37,161 nt of DNA from Albibeggiatoa sp964388965 (lineage in GTDB: Bacteria; Pseudomonadota; Gammaproteobacteria; Beggiatoales; Beggiatoaceae), in assembly GCA_964388965.1 (NCBI GenBank), contig CAYMCP010000029.1, positions 1-37,161 on the forward strand, read 5' to 3'. Positions 6,157 to 15,579 of the stretch are shown here, in pieces. The notes under the pieces are model-generated. The model was not told the origin of the DNA. It did not search any database and saw only the letters and a program-made list of their open reading frames with translations. The stretch's first letter is position 1. Each line of letters starts with the position of its first letter. A program made the position numbers and the translations under genes.

Positions 6157-7281
6157 ATGCCAGCTCTAACAATTTTACAAAAACTACAACAACAAATTGC
6201 CGAAAAATTTCCAGCTACCCAAACCGATAACTTACAAATGTTTGCAGCCTTACTTTTTGCTGATGCACCACAAGATGATATTGCACAACGACAACTTATT
6301 GATTTATATGGTATGGTTGTAGATTATTGGCATTTTATCCAACAAACACAAGATTTTCCTAAACTTAGAGTATTTAATCCACAATTTGAACAGCACGGTT
6401 GGCAATCTACACACACCATTGTTTCAATTTTAACGAAAGATATGCCCTTTCTAATTGATTCAATTCGGATTGCACTCAATCAACTTGGTTTAACCGTACA
6501 TTTAACGATTCATCCCACTTTACTATTAAAACATAATGAGAATAATCAATTTATTAGCATAGAAAAACCCGTTGAACAAAATGACAACATCTATTCTCTA
6601 ATTCACGTTGAAATTGATCGCCACACTGAAAATGAAACTTTGCACCACATTCAACAAGCGATTCAAGATGTGTTAGAAGATGTTAATTTGGTCGTCAGCG
6701 ATCATGAAGCAATGTATCAGCGATTAGAAGCTATTTTACAACAATTAGAACATAATCCGCCGCCACTGGATAAAGATGAAATTATTGAAACTCATGCCTT
6801 TTTACGCTGGTTACAAGCAAAACATTTTACATTTCTAGGATTTCGTGAATATCAATTAATTAAAGAAAAAGAGGGTTATCAACTCAAAATTATTGCTCAG
6901 TCTGGCTTAGGTATTTTGCGTCATACCAAAAGTTTATTTTCTAGTAGTTTTGCAGAATTACCGCACAAAATCCGTCAATATGCCACAGAACCACAATTAT
7001 TATTACTCAACAAAGCCAATTCCCGCGCCACAGTACACCGCTCTGGCTACATGGATTACTTAGGTATCAAAAAAATTAATCAAAAAGGTGAAGTAATTGG
7101 TGAATATCGTTTTTTAGGTTTATATACATCTTCCGTTTATCATCTAAGTACAACCCATATTCCACTATTACATAAAAAAATAAGTAAAGTCATCAAGTTA
7201 TCTGGTTATCATATTAATAGCCATCGTGGACAAGCTCTATTTAATATTTTAGAAAGTTACCCGCGTGATGAATTATTCTAA
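6157..7281 (+). CDS. gdhB: NAD-glutamate dehydrogenase, N-terminal portion before the stop
   Basis: This 374-residue frame is the regulatory N-terminal part of a GDH-180 enzyme, which oxidatively deaminates glutamate to 2-oxoglutarate with NAD. ACT-like segments are visible (ILTKDMPFLIDSIRIALNQL, about residues 96-115), then FLRWLQAKHFTFLGFREY and the YRFLGLYTSSVYH region. The start is the ATG at 6157, with AGGA six bases upstream; the ATG at 6124 overlaps the candidate -10 box and has no ribosome site. It ends at the TAA at 7279-7281. The catalytic domain lies wholly downstream, so this fragment alone cannot be an enzyme. Confidence 0.8.
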   Translation: MPALTILQKLQQQIAEKFPATQTDNLQMFAALLFADAPQDDIAQRQLIDLYGMVVDYWHFIQQTQDFPKLRVFNPQFEQHGWQSTHTIVSILTKDMPFLIDSIRIALNQLGLTVHLTIHPTLLLKHNENNQFISIEKPVEQNDNIYSLIHVEIDRHTENETLHHIQQAIQDVLEDVNLVVSDHEAMYQRLEAILQQLEHNPPPLDKDEIIETHAFLRWLQAKHFTFLGFREYQLIKEKEGYQLKIIAQSGLGILRHTKSLFSSSFAELPHKIRQYATEPQLLLLNKANSRATVHRSGYMDYLGIKKINQKGEVIGEYRFLGLYTSSVYHLSTTHIPLLHKKISKVIKLSGYHINSHRGQALFNILESYPRDELF

Positions 7282-7440
7282 ACTAATGTCGAAACTTTAT
7301 TAAATACGAGTCTTGGTATATTACAATTACAAGAAAGACAACGAGTTAAACTATTTGTACGTGCTGATGAATTTGGTCGTTTTATCTCGTGCTTAGTTTT
7401 TGTACCACGCGAACGTTACGACACTAGAATCCGTAAAAAA

Positions 7441-10400
7441 ATGCAAACTATATTATTAGAAGCATTTAATGGTCTTGGAGTAGAATTTACTGTAAATGTA
7501 TCCGAATCAGTGTTAGCGCAAATCCATTTTATCGTGCGCACTCACGCAGGTAGTTGTTTTGACTGTCATTTAACAGAAATTGAAACCCAATTAGCAGACA
7601 TTACCCAATCGTGGACTGATAAGCTATATGACACTTTATTAGAGTATTTGGGAGAGGAACGCGGCACGCAACTATACCATCGTTATCAAGATAGTTTTCC
7701 GACAGTTTATCAAGAAGATTTTACTGCACGTCACGCACTATTAGACATTGAAAAAATGGAAAAATTTAGTCATTACAATCCATTAGAAATGACACTATAT
7801 CGTCGTTTAGAAACGCCTAACGGTGCATTACGCTTTAAACTTTATCATTCTCAAGGACAAATTTCTTTATCACGTTTATTGCCGATTTTGGAAAATATGG
7901 ATGTAGAAGTGCTTAGTGAGCGTAATTATGAAATTAAACCGGCAAAATCTTCAACTTCAATTTGGATTCAAGAGTTAATTTTATGCCATGATGAAAAACA
8001 AACGATTGATCTCAATGAATTAAAAACTATTTTTCAACAGACTTTTGCTAAAGTATGGCAACAAAAAGTTGAAAATGATGGTTTTAATCGTTTGGTACTC
8101 AAAGCACAATTGAATTGGCGTGATATTGTTATTTTTCGCGCTTATTACAAATATATTCAGCAAATTGGCGCAAATTTTAGCGATAAATATACGCAAAATA
8201 CTTTAGCACATCATCCAGATATTGCGCGTTTATTGTTAAATGTATTTCACGCACGATTTAATCCTATCGGTCGCCAAACAGACGAGGATCATATCGCACG
8301 CGACCGAGAAATTGAAAGTTTATTAGAAAAAATTGAACAACATTTAGAAAATGTAGCAAGTTTGGATGAAGACCGTATTTTAAGACGTTTTCTATCTGTC
8401 ATTCTGGCCACTGTGCGTACTAATTATTTTCAATTAGATTCAGGTAAGCGTTTGAAATCATACGTTTCATTTAAAATAGATTCTAAACAAATACCTGATA
8501 TGCCAGAGCCTAAACCTTTGTATGAAATTTTCGTTTATTCGCCACAAATAGAAGGGGTGCATTTACGCGGGGGTAAAGTGGCGCGTGGTGGCTTGCGTTG
8601 GTCAGATAGACAGGAAGATTTTCGTACTGAAATTCTTGGTTTGGTCAAGGCGCAAATGGTCAAAAATTCGGTTATTGTACCTGTTGGCTCAAAAGGTGGC
8701 TTTATTGTAAAAAATATTAATAAACAAGGCAGTCGTGAGCAAATACAAAAACAAGGTATAGAGTGTTATAAAATTTTTATTCGTGGTTTGTTGGATGTCA
8801 CTGATAATCTAGTAGATAATCAAATTCTGCCACCACCTGAGGTCATCCGACATGATGTTGATGATCCTTACTTAGTCGTTGCAGCGGATAAGGGTACGGC
8901 AACATTTTCCGATATTGCTAATAGCATTGCGCAAGCTTATGGATTTTGGTTAGGTGATGGGTTTGCTTCTGGCGGCTCAGCGGGTTATGACCATAAAAAA
9001 ATGGGTATCACCGCACGAGGTGCTTGGGAATCGGTAAAACGCCATTTCCGCTATTTGGGAATAGATACGCAAAATCAAGATGTTACTGTTGTTGGTATTG
9101 GTGACATGTCAGGTGACGTGTTTGGTAATGGTATGCTATTGTCGTCGCATATTAAATTGGTGGCTGCTTTTAATCATTTGCATATTTTTATTGATCCTAA
9201 TCCCGATCCTAAAATAAGTTTTAATGAGAGAAAGAGGTTGTTTAATTTACCGCGTTTAACTTGGGCTGATTATGATAGTAATCTCATTTCCAAAGGGGGT
9301 GGTGTATTTGATCGCAGTGTAAAATCAATTAAATTAAGTTATGAAATGCAGCAAATATTAGGTGTTTCTCATTATACTTTACCGCCAAATGAATTAATTA
9401 AAGCAATATTATGCGCGCCAGTAGACTTGTTGTTTAATGGTGGTATCGGGACGTATGTGAAGGCTGAATCAGAGCATCATACTGAGGTCGGGGATAAAAC
9501 AAACGATAATTTGCGTGTTAATGGGCAAGATTTGCGTTGTAAAGTGGTTGGCGAAGGTGGTAATTTGGGTTTTACCCGGTTAGGACGGATTGAATATGCG
9601 TTAAATGGTGGACGTATTTATACTGATGCAATCGATAATTCAGCCGGGGTAGATTGTTCCGATCATGAAGTTAATATTAAAATTTTGCTTAATGCAGTAG
9701 TCGCAACTCAGGATATGACCATGAAACAGCGTAATGAATTATTAGCGGAAATGACTGATGAAGTGGCTAAATTGGTGTTGCGCGATAATTATTTACAAAC
9801 ACAAGCTGTCAGTTTGGCATCGTTCATCAGTAGTGCTACGTTAGACGTGCAAGATCGATTTATGCAATTTTTACAACAACAAGTGAATTTAGACCGTGAT
9901 TTAGAATTTTTGCCCAATAAAAAAGCAATACAAGTGCGTCGTAATAATCAGCAGGGTTTAACTTCACCAGAGATTTGTGTGCTGTTGGCCTATAGTAAAA
10001 TTTATTTATATCAAGCGTTATTAGCTGATTTAACGCATGATAGTTATTTACAGCAATTTTTATATCATTATTTTCCGCACCCATTGCCACAGCGTTATGC
10101 AGAGGCTATTACTCAACATCGTTTACAACGTGAAATTATTGCGACTTATTTAACGAATATGGTGATAAATTATGGTGGTAATGAATTTATTTTTATTTTA
10201 CAAGAAGAAACTGGTTTAAGTGTGGTGCAGATTGTTAGTGCGTATGTCATTATTTGGCAAGTGTTTGATATGACTGAATTATGGACTGAAATAGAGGTGT
10301 TGGATAATAAGGTTGCTAATGAAGTGCAAATTGCTATGATGTTGAATATACGCAAATTATTAGAGCGTGCAACACGTTGGTTGTTACGCAATCCGCGCCA

Positions 10401-10980
10401 CAATTTGGATATTGCTCAAACGATTAATTATTTTAAAGATGGTGTGAAACAATTTGTTAATCATCTATCGGATTGTATAAGTGAGCATGATCAGCAGAAG
10501 GTAGAGCGCATGACGCAAGCGTGGATTGTGGCAAATGTGCCCGAAATGGTAGCGAAAAAGGTGGCTAGTGCAACATTATGGTTAGCGGCGTTGGATGTGG
10601 TGGATGTTGCTAATGAAACAAATGATACGTTATTAACTGTATTAAAAATTCATTTTTCGTTAGGTACAAAATTAAAATTACATTGGTTACGTGATCAGAT
10701 TAGTGCTTTACCACGACAAAATCGTTGGGAATCACTTTCTCGTTCTGCATTGCGGGATGAGTTACACCATATTCACCGCCATTTAACGATTCAAGTATTA
10801 CTAAGTGTACAACATGAGGATGCTCAACAACGGCTTGAATTATGGTTAAAAAATAATCAAATAGCCATTAATCGCAGTGTGCAACTTTTTGCGGAATTAC
10901 AAGCAGTGGATAAGCCTGATTTAGCGATGTTATCGGTTGTATTGCGCGAAGTGGGGCAGTTGACCGTAAACAATTATTAA
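7441..10980 (+). CDS. gdhB: NAD-glutamate dehydrogenase, catalytic portion after the stop
   Basis: This frame of 1179 residues from the first in-frame ATG (open from 7282) carries the GDH catalytic and NAD-binding domains and the long C-terminal region. Key motifs are LRGGKVARGGLRWSDR, VKAQMVKNSVIVPVGSKGGF, the ADKGTATFSDIAN substrate region, VGIGDMSGDVFGNGM as the nucleotide-binding part, and VVGEGGNLGFTRLGRIEYA. There is no ribosome site before 7441, so efficient independent start there is doubtful. It is followed 41 bp later by the convergent exbB-like gene. If the upstream stop is real, the cell makes little or no full-length enzyme unless readthrough occurs. Confidence 0.85.
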   Translation: MQTILLEAFNGLGVEFTVNVSESVLAQIHFIVRTHAGSCFDCHLTEIETQLADITQSWTDKLYDTLLEYLGEERGTQLYHRYQDSFPTVYQEDFTARHALLDIEKMEKFSHYNPLEMTLYRRLETPNGALRFKLYHSQGQISLSRLLPILENMDVEVLSERNYEIKPAKSSTSIWIQELILCHDEKQTIDLNELKTIFQQTFAKVWQQKVENDGFNRLVLKAQLNWRDIVIFRAYYKYIQQIGANFSDKYTQNTLAHHPDIARLLLNVFHARFNPIGRQTDEDHIARDREIESLLEKIEQHLENVASLDEDRILRRFLSVILATVRTNYFQLDSGKRLKSYVSFKIDSKQIPDMPEPKPLYEIFVYSPQIEGVHLRGGKVARGGLRWSDRQEDFRTEILGLVKAQMVKNSVIVPVGSKGGFIVKNINKQGSREQIQKQGIECYKIFIRGLLDVTDNLVDNQILPPPEVIRHDVDDPYLVVAADKGTATFSDIANSIAQAYGFWLGDGFASGGSAGYDHKKMGITARGAWESVKRHFRYLGIDTQNQDVTVVGIGDMSGDVFGNGMLLSSHIKLVAAFNHLHIFIDPNPDPKISFNERKRLFNLPRLTWADYDSNLISKGGGVFDRSVKSIKLSYEMQQILGVSHYTLPPNELIKAILCAPVDLLFNGGIGTYVKAESEHHTEVGDKTNDNLRVNGQDLRCKVVGEGGNLGFTRLGRIEYALNGGRIYTDAIDNSAGVDCSDHEVNIKILLNAVVATQDMTMKQRNELLAEMTDEVAKLVLRDNYLQTQAVSLASFISSATLDVQDRFMQFLQQQVNLDRDLEFLPNKKAIQVRRNNQQGLTSPEICVLLAYSKIYLYQALLADLTHDSYLQQFLYHYFPHPLPQRYAEAITQHRLQREIIATYLTNMVINYGGNEFIFILQEETGLSVVQIVSAYVIIWQVFDMTELWTEIEVLDNKVANEVQIAMMLNIRKLLERATRWLLRNPRHNLDIAQTINYFKDGVKQFVNHLSDCISEHDQQKVERMTQAWIVANVPEMVAKKVASATLWLAALDVVDVANETNDTLLTVLKIHFSLGTKLKLHWLRDQISALPRQNRWESLSRSALRDELHHIHRHLTIQVLLSVQHEDAQQRLELWLKNNQIAINRSVQLFAELQAVDKPDLAMLSVVLREVGQLTVNNY

Positions 10981-11021
10981 CCAGTGTCGTCATTTTGTTT
11001 CAGTATGCTTACAGGTGATAA

Positions 11022-11696
11022 TTAATCTAATCTTGATCCTGTATTTAAATAAGTAAACATCTCATAGGCAAAATGCTCTAAGTGTCGAACGTAACGCCGA
11101 TTGAATTGTATTAGGGTGTTGTAGGCTAATACGGCTGGAATCGCTACCGCTAAACCTAATGCAGTCATAATCAAAGCTTCACCAATCGGCGTGGCGACGG
11201 TATCTAAACTTGCCTGTCCACTCATGCCAATCTTAGTCAACGCATCGTAAATACCCAATACAGTGCCTAGTAAACCGATAAAAGGCGCAGTACTGCCGAT
11301 AGTAGCTAAAATGCTTAAACCTGATCCTAAATGTGCTTTACTGGTGTGAATACTTTGCTGTATAGCATGAGTAATAAATTCACTTTGAGAACAGAGTATT
11401 TCAGTATGTTTTGATTGCTGATGGTGCAGGGCAGCGCGGATGCCTTCTTGAGCGAGCAGTGCATAAGGATGAGTATGCCGGTTCAAGTGAGAAGTTTCTA
11501 ATAAATCATTCCAAAAACGCCGTTTAAATCTCCAAGCACGTAGATTAAGTCCCAACAATTGTAAGCTTTTGCGTAATATCACATACCAAGTCAAAATTGA
11601 CATAAACAGCAATATGGTAAAAATACTAAAACCAATTGTATTGAATTGTGCAATAAAATCATGCAAATTTAGTATAAGTGGTTGTACTGATTCCAT
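11022..11696 (-). CDS. MotA/TolQ/ExbB proton channel family protein
   Basis: A 224-residue inner-membrane protein of the ExbB/TolQ family, whose pentamers use the proton motive force to energise TonB- or Tol-type partners. There is one membrane segment near the N-terminus (IGFSIFTILLFMSILTWYVI), a cytoplasmic loop, then the family hallmark LSILATIGSTAPFIGLLGTV (about residues 129-148) and a third segment ALIMTALGLAVAIPAVLAYN. This pattern fits ExbB better than MotA. No exbD/tolR or tonB is adjacent, which is unusual because ExbB and ExbD are normally co-encoded. It follows pnp on the same strand, but a terminator-like hairpin lies between them. Confidence 0.88.
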   Translation of the reverse strand: MESVQPLILNLHDFIAQFNTIGFSIFTILLFMSILTWYVILRKSLQLLGLNLRAWRFKRRFWNDLLETSHLNRHTHPYALLAQEGIRAALHHQQSKHTEILCSQSEFITHAIQQSIHTSKAHLGSGLSILATIGSTAPFIGLLGTVLGIYDALTKIGMSGQASLDTVATPIGEALIMTALGLAVAIPAVLAYNTLIQFNRRYVRHLEHFAYEMFTYLNTGSRLD

Positions 11697-11710
11697 TTTT
11701 CATTGTCCAT

Positions 11711-11732
11711 AAAAATAGGGACGTGATGTCCC
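11711..11732 (-). terminator. Rho-independent terminator after pnp
   Basis: Reading the minus strand, GGGAC, loop ATCAC, GTCCC and then TATTTTT. It lies between the pnp stop and the exbB-like start, so it would separate rpsO-pnp from exbB or attenuate read-through. Confidence 0.65.
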
Positions 11733-11794
11733 CAAAGCAGTGGATAGGAAATGAAGTTAAAAAATTAACCTATCCTAAACCGAAAAATCTAATA

Positions 11795-13894
11795 TTATCG
11801 AACACCACCATTTACACCGTTCACGGCTTTCATACTCAGGCGGATACGACCTTGTTTGTCAATTTCCAAAACTTTGACCTGTACAATTTCGCCTTCACGT
11901 AATTTATCGCTCACTTTTTCAACCCGTTCTTCGGAAATTTGTGAAATATGCACTAAACCATCTCTACCCGGTAAAATGCTAACAAATGCTCCAAATTCCA
12001 TTAATTTAACAACTTTACCCTCATACACCATACCGACTTCAACATCAGTCGTGATTTGCTCGATTCTGCGACGTGCTTCCTGACCTGCCATAAAATCTAC
12101 AGAAGCAATTTTCACTAAACCATCATCACTGATGTCAACACTCGTACCGGTTTCTTCAGTGATTGTGCGAATCGTCGCGCCACCTTTACCAATCACATCG
12201 CGGATTTTTTCAGGCCGGATACGAAAAGTCATAATACGCGGTGCATGGCGTGACATTTCAGAACGTGGACGTTCAATTGTATTTTCCATAATCCGTAAAA
12301 TGTGCATCCGACCGTCACGCGCTTGAGATAAAGCTTTTTCCATAATATCGCGGGTAATACCATCAATTTTAATATCCATTTGCAATGCCGTTACGCCACG
12401 CTTTGTACCCGCAACTTTAAAATCCATATCGCCTAAATGATCTTCATCGCCCATGATGTCAGACAATACAGCAAAACGATCACCCTCTTTAATTAAACCC
12501 ATAGCAATACCTGCCACTGGCGCACGAATTGGCACACCTGCGTCCATTAGGGCAATGCTACCACCGCATACTGTCGCCATAGAACTAGAACCATTAGACT
12601 CGGTAATTTCAGACACCAAACGAATGGCATAAGGGAATTGTTGTTGACTTGGCATAACCGCTTCTAAGGCACGGCGTGCCAAACGACCATGACCGATCTC
12701 ACGACGTTTTGGCGTACCAACTCGACCGATTTCACCAACACAATAAGGCGGAAAATTGTAATGTAGCATAAATTCTTCACGCCGTTCTCCGCCCAATTCG
12801 TCAATTAACTGTGCGTCGCGGTCTGTGCCTAAAGTGATAATTACTGCTGCTTGCGTTTCGCCGCGCGTGAATAAAGCTGAACCATGCGTGCGTGGTAAAA
12901 AACCAGCGCGAATTTTAATCGGACGGACTGTCACATTATCCCGGCCGTCAATACGCGGGTCGCCCACTAAAATGTTGCCACGTACAATACTCTTTTCTAA
13001 TTTTTCAACATAACTAAGCACTTGTTCTTCATGCCAATTATCGTTTGCGCACAATTCTGCAACAATATCCTTGCGGTGCTGCTCTAAAATATCACGGCGT
13101 TGTAATTTATCTTGAATTTTGTAAGCATTACGCAAACGAGTATCTGCTACTTCTTGTAATTTTTGCGTTAATGCTTGGTTTTCGATTGGAGATTGCCAAT
13201 TTAGAGTTGGAATAGGTACCGCCTGTGCCATTTCTCTAATTGCCATGATGACAGTTTGTAACTGCTCGTGCCCAAACATCACCGCACCTAGCATAACTTC
13301 TTCTGACAATTGGCGCGCTTCTGATTCAACCATGAGTACCGCATTTTCAGTACCTGCAACGACTAAATCTAAATCAGAATGATGTAATAACTTATTGGAG
13401 GGATTTAGTAAATATTCACCAGTGCGACTGTCATAACCAATTCGCGCTGCACCAATGGGACCGCTGAAAGGTAAACCTGCAATCGTCAACGCGGCAGAGG
13501 CACCAATCATTGCAGGCACATCCGGGTCAATTTCTGGGTCTAACGACATGACAGTAGCAATGATTTGTACTTCATGGTTAAAGTCATCGGCAAATAGTGG
13601 GCGGATAGGACGATCAATTAAACGCGAGGTCAATGTTTCTTTTTCAGTCGCCCGACCTTCACGTCGAAAAAAACCGGCTGGAATTTTCCCTGCTGCATAA
13701 CTTCGCTCTTGATAATCTACTGTCAGTGGAAAAAAGTCTGTACCACTAGGCTCTTTACCTACAACCACTGTCACTAAAACAACTGTATCACCCATGCTCA
13801 CAATGACCGCGCTGGTCGCCTGACGTGCGACTTCACCAGTTTCTAGGGTTATTTCGCGTTGCCCGTATTCAAATGTACGCTTATATGGAATCAT
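11795..13894 (-). CDS. pnp: Polynucleotide phosphorylase
   Basis: 3'-to-5' phosphorolytic exoribonuclease of the RNA degradosome. The 699-residue length and order of domains are standard: a first RNase PH domain (FEYGQREITLETGEVARQA start; FFRREGRATEKETLTSRLID), an all-alpha linker, a second RNase PH domain with the active-site region (SNGSSSMATVCGGSIALMDAG; GDEDHLGDMDFKVAGTKRG), a KH domain (VIGKGGATIRTITEETG) and a C-terminal S1 domain (GKVVKLMEFGAFVSILPGRDG). It lies 54 bp behind rpsO on the same strand, the classic rpsO-pnp arrangement. The long hairpin leader that autoregulates E. coli pnp is not evident in this short spacer. Confidence 0.98.
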   Translation of the reverse strand: MIPYKRTFEYGQREITLETGEVARQATSAVIVSMGDTVVLVTVVVGKEPSGTDFFPLTVDYQERSYAAGKIPAGFFRREGRATEKETLTSRLIDRPIRPLFADDFNHEVQIIATVMSLDPEIDPDVPAMIGASAALTIAGLPFSGPIGAARIGYDSRTGEYLLNPSNKLLHHSDLDLVVAGTENAVLMVESEARQLSEEVMLGAVMFGHEQLQTVIMAIREMAQAVPIPTLNWQSPIENQALTQKLQEVADTRLRNAYKIQDKLQRRDILEQHRKDIVAELCANDNWHEEQVLSYVEKLEKSIVRGNILVGDPRIDGRDNVTVRPIKIRAGFLPRTHGSALFTRGETQAAVIITLGTDRDAQLIDELGGERREEFMLHYNFPPYCVGEIGRVGTPKRREIGHGRLARRALEAVMPSQQQFPYAIRLVSEITESNGSSSMATVCGGSIALMDAGVPIRAPVAGIAMGLIKEGDRFAVLSDIMGDEDHLGDMDFKVAGTKRGVTALQMDIKIDGITRDIMEKALSQARDGRMHILRIMENTIERPRSEMSRHAPRIMTFRIRPEKIRDVIGKGGATIRTITEETGTSVDISDDGLVKIASVDFMAGQEARRRIEQITTDVEVGMVYEGKVVKLMEFGAFVSILPGRDGLVHISQISEERVEKVSDKLREGEIVQVKVLEIDKQGRIRLSMKAVNGVNGGVR

Positions 13895-13948
13895 TATTTA
13901 TACCTTTTTTCCTTCACACTGACGCTAAACCAAAACCTGTTACTTACC

Positions 13949-14215
13949 TTAACGACGTAAACCTAGTTTGCTAATTAAACTACGATAGCGTTCTACATTT
14001 TTGTTTTTTAAATAATCTAATAAACTACGGCGTTGATTAACCATCCGAATTAAACCACGACGAGAATGGTGATCTTTTTTATGCGATTTAAAATGGTTAG
14101 ATAAACTCTCAATATTGGAAGTTAGCAACGCTACTTGTACTTCCGGGGAGCCTGTATCGTCTACAGAGCGTTGGTATTCGCCAATAACTTTAGCTGTTTG
14201 TTCTGCGGTTAGCAT
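13949..14215 (-). CDS. rpsO: 30S ribosomal protein S15
   Basis: S15 binds 16S rRNA early in assembly of the small-subunit platform. The start is the ATG at 14213-14215 (MLTAEQTAKVIGEYQ), giving 88 residues, close to the 89 of E. coli; the longer open frame to 14251 is leader. A GGAG lies about 10 bases upstream. Conserved S15 signatures are DTGSPEVQVALLT and LSNHFKSHKKDHHSRRGL, followed by the RSLLDYLKN region. It is first in the rpsO-pnp unit and has a promoter candidate 40-68 bases upstream. Confidence 0.98.
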   Translation of the reverse strand: MLTAEQTAKVIGEYQRSVDDTGSPEVQVALLTSNIESLSNHFKSHKKDHHSRRGLIRMVNQRRSLLDYLKNKNVERYRSLISKLGLRR

Positions 14216-14254
14216 TGAGTAATTACTCCGTTCGTATGCCAAATTAAACACTAC

Positions 14255-14283
14255 ATTTTATCTTTCTTTTGTATGTAAAACAA
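14255..14283 (-). promoter_or_regulatory. Candidate rpsO-pnp promoter
   Basis: On the minus strand TTGTTT (14278-14283) and TAAAAT (14255-14260) are 17 bases apart. The -10 is close to consensus and the -35 is weak. The spacing and the position just before rpsO fit. Confidence 0.4.
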
Positions 14284-14350
14284 GTATTTTATCAGTAATT
14301 CAATAATTCTCGTTTTGACACCCTAATCCTATAATACACTTATTTCTTCG

Positions 14351-14408
14351 TCTCAACGATCTTCGTCGGGAGATGCCCAGCGTCCTATGCTGAAAAGCGC
14401 ACTGTGTC
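14351..14408. repeat. Degenerate intergenic hairpin repeat (copy B)
   Basis: A first hairpin at 14351-14371 (TCTCAACGA, TCT loop, TCGTCGGGA, one mismatch and one wobble pair) is followed by ATGC, then a second small hairpin AGCGT-CCT-ATGCT (14380-14392). It shares the hairpin, ATGC, hairpin layout of the copies at 23211 and 23949, but is worn. It lies in the gap between rpsO and radC. Confidence 0.55.
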
Positions 14409-14431
14409 ATTATCTGGATTAATTGTTTTAT

Positions 14432-15133
14432 TCAACGGAAATTATTCGCAGTATCGGTTGACATAAATCCGCTTTCTTTCAGAGAAATACCCAATCCATC
14501 GCCTATTACGAAATGATCTAAAACTCGAACATCTACCAAATTTAAAGCTTCTTTCAAATGTTGCGTAATAATAATATCGGCTTGGCTTGGCTCTGCCACA
14601 CCTGAGGGGTGGTTATGCGCAAAAATAACTGCGGCGGCATTATGATGTAATGCACGTTTAACTACCTCTCTTGGGTATACGCTCGCGCTATCAATCGTAC
14701 CGTAAAATAATTCTTCATATTTAATGATACGATGCTGATTATCTAAAAATAGACAGGCGAATACTTCGTGTTGACGACCACTTAATTCTGATAATAAATA
14801 ATTGCGTGTTGCCTCTGGATTGGCTAACACATCACCACGCTGCAAACATTGACGTAAATAACGCTTACTCAATTCAACACACGCTTGTAGTTGTACATAT
14901 TTGGCACTGCCCAGACCTTTTGCCTCGCAAAAACGATTTTGATCAGCGTTCAATAGACTGCGTAAGTCGTTAAATTCATTGAGTAAATCTTGTGCTAAAT
15001 CTAAAGCACTTTTGCCTTTTACGCCAGTGCGTAAGAAAATTGCTAACAATTCCGCGTCGGTTAGTGCTTGCGCACCACGCTGTAACAATTTTTCACGAGG
15101 TCGAACTTCCGCAACCCAATCCTTAATCGCCAT
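14432..15133 (-). CDS. radC: RadC family JAMM-domain protein
   Basis: RadC-family protein (DUF2466), 233 residues. The N-terminal helix-hairpin-helix-like part (REKLLQRGAQALTDAELLAI) is followed by the JAMM metalloprotease-like domain with its zinc motif FAHNHPSGVAEPSQAD and a Glu in the HEVFACLFLD strand. Its role in DNA repair was once proposed but is not established in E. coli. The start is placed at the ATG at 15131-15133, two bases after the stop of the upstream membrane protein gene, so translation is probably coupled; a GTG at 15163 is possible but overlaps that gene. Confidence 0.93.
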   Translation of the reverse strand: MAIKDWVAEVRPREKLLQRGAQALTDAELLAIFLRTGVKGKSALDLAQDLLNEFNDLRSLLNADQNRFCEAKGLGSAKYVQLQACVELSKRYLRQCLQRGDVLANPEATRNYLLSELSGRQHEVFACLFLDNQHRIIKYEELFYGTIDSASVYPREVVKRALHHNAAAVIFAHNHPSGVAEPSQADIIITQHLKEALNLVDVRVLDHFVIGDGLGISLKESGFMSTDTANNFR

Positions 15134-15135
15134 AA

Positions 15136-15513
15136 TTAACCAACGTAACTCATCTGCCGACACGCAAAAGAACCATTACACACAATTATTAATAGCAAAA
15201 TACCAATAATTGAAAGTAAAATGTCGAATATAGGTAAAAAACATAATAATTGCGCGGCTTTATAATATTCAAAATAATAGGCTACCCAACTACCAATGAT
15301 AGACGTTAAATAGATAGGGATGTAAGCAAAGAAAGATAAGGCTAGGATTAATGTGACCATACTATCTTGCGCCCCTGGAATTGTTGACATAACGTATAGC
15401 GAACCAATAATTAAAATCGGGAGTGGTAATAAAAATAATGTAAAAACAATATTTGTAATAATCACACGGCGTTTAATAATTGTAGGATTGATAACTGATT
15501 TATTCATAACCAT
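15136..15513 (-). CDS. Small multi-pass membrane protein
   Basis: A 125-residue protein with about three hydrophobic segments: IVFTLFLLPLPILIIGSLYV, a middle segment (LILALSFFAYIPIYLTSIIG) and LLCFLPIFDILLSIIGILLL. The N-terminus is positively charged (KRR) and likely cytoplasmic. Two start codons are close together (15513 and 15507), neither with a clear ribosome site. It overlaps no other gene, abuts radC by two bases, and is divergent from epmA. I do not recognise the family and assign no function. Confidence 0.65.
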   Translation of the reverse strand: MVMNKSVINPTIIKRRVIITNIVFTLFLLPLPILIIGSLYVMSTIPGAQDSMVTLILALSFFAYIPIYLTSIIGSWVAYYFEYYKAAQLLCFLPIFDILLSIIGILLLIIVCNGSFACRQMSYVG

Positions 15514-15579
15514 ATTAAAGCAAAAGGCTGAAATGCCGTTAAGTATACGTGCAACTCATTTTGAATACACCAAAAAATT

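Larger units (their letters stand above)
6157..10980 (+). pseudogene. gdhB: NAD-glutamate dehydrogenase (GDH-180 type), one in-frame stop
   Basis: The whole locus is one continuous frame of 1607 codons, the normal size of the large GDH-180 family, broken only by TAA at 7279-7281. The reading frame is the same before and after, and the protein sequence runs through it without loss: YPRDELF, stop, TNVETLLNTSLGILQLQERQ. From memory of the family, a Gln follows PRDELF in homologues, so one C-to-T change (CAA to TAA) would explain the stop. This may be a true nonsense mutation, a sequencing error or a strain variant. I see no frameshift or other lesion in the remaining 4.8 kb, and the gene otherwise looks under selection. 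Confidence 0.75.

Noticed and set aside
7279..7281. Selenocysteine or pyrrolysine recoding at the gdhB stop
   Set aside because: The codon is TAA, not TGA or TAG, and no insertion element or special context is visible.
9860..10403. Minus-strand frames inside gdhB
   Set aside because: Shadows of the strongly conserved plus-strand gene, with no ribosome site.
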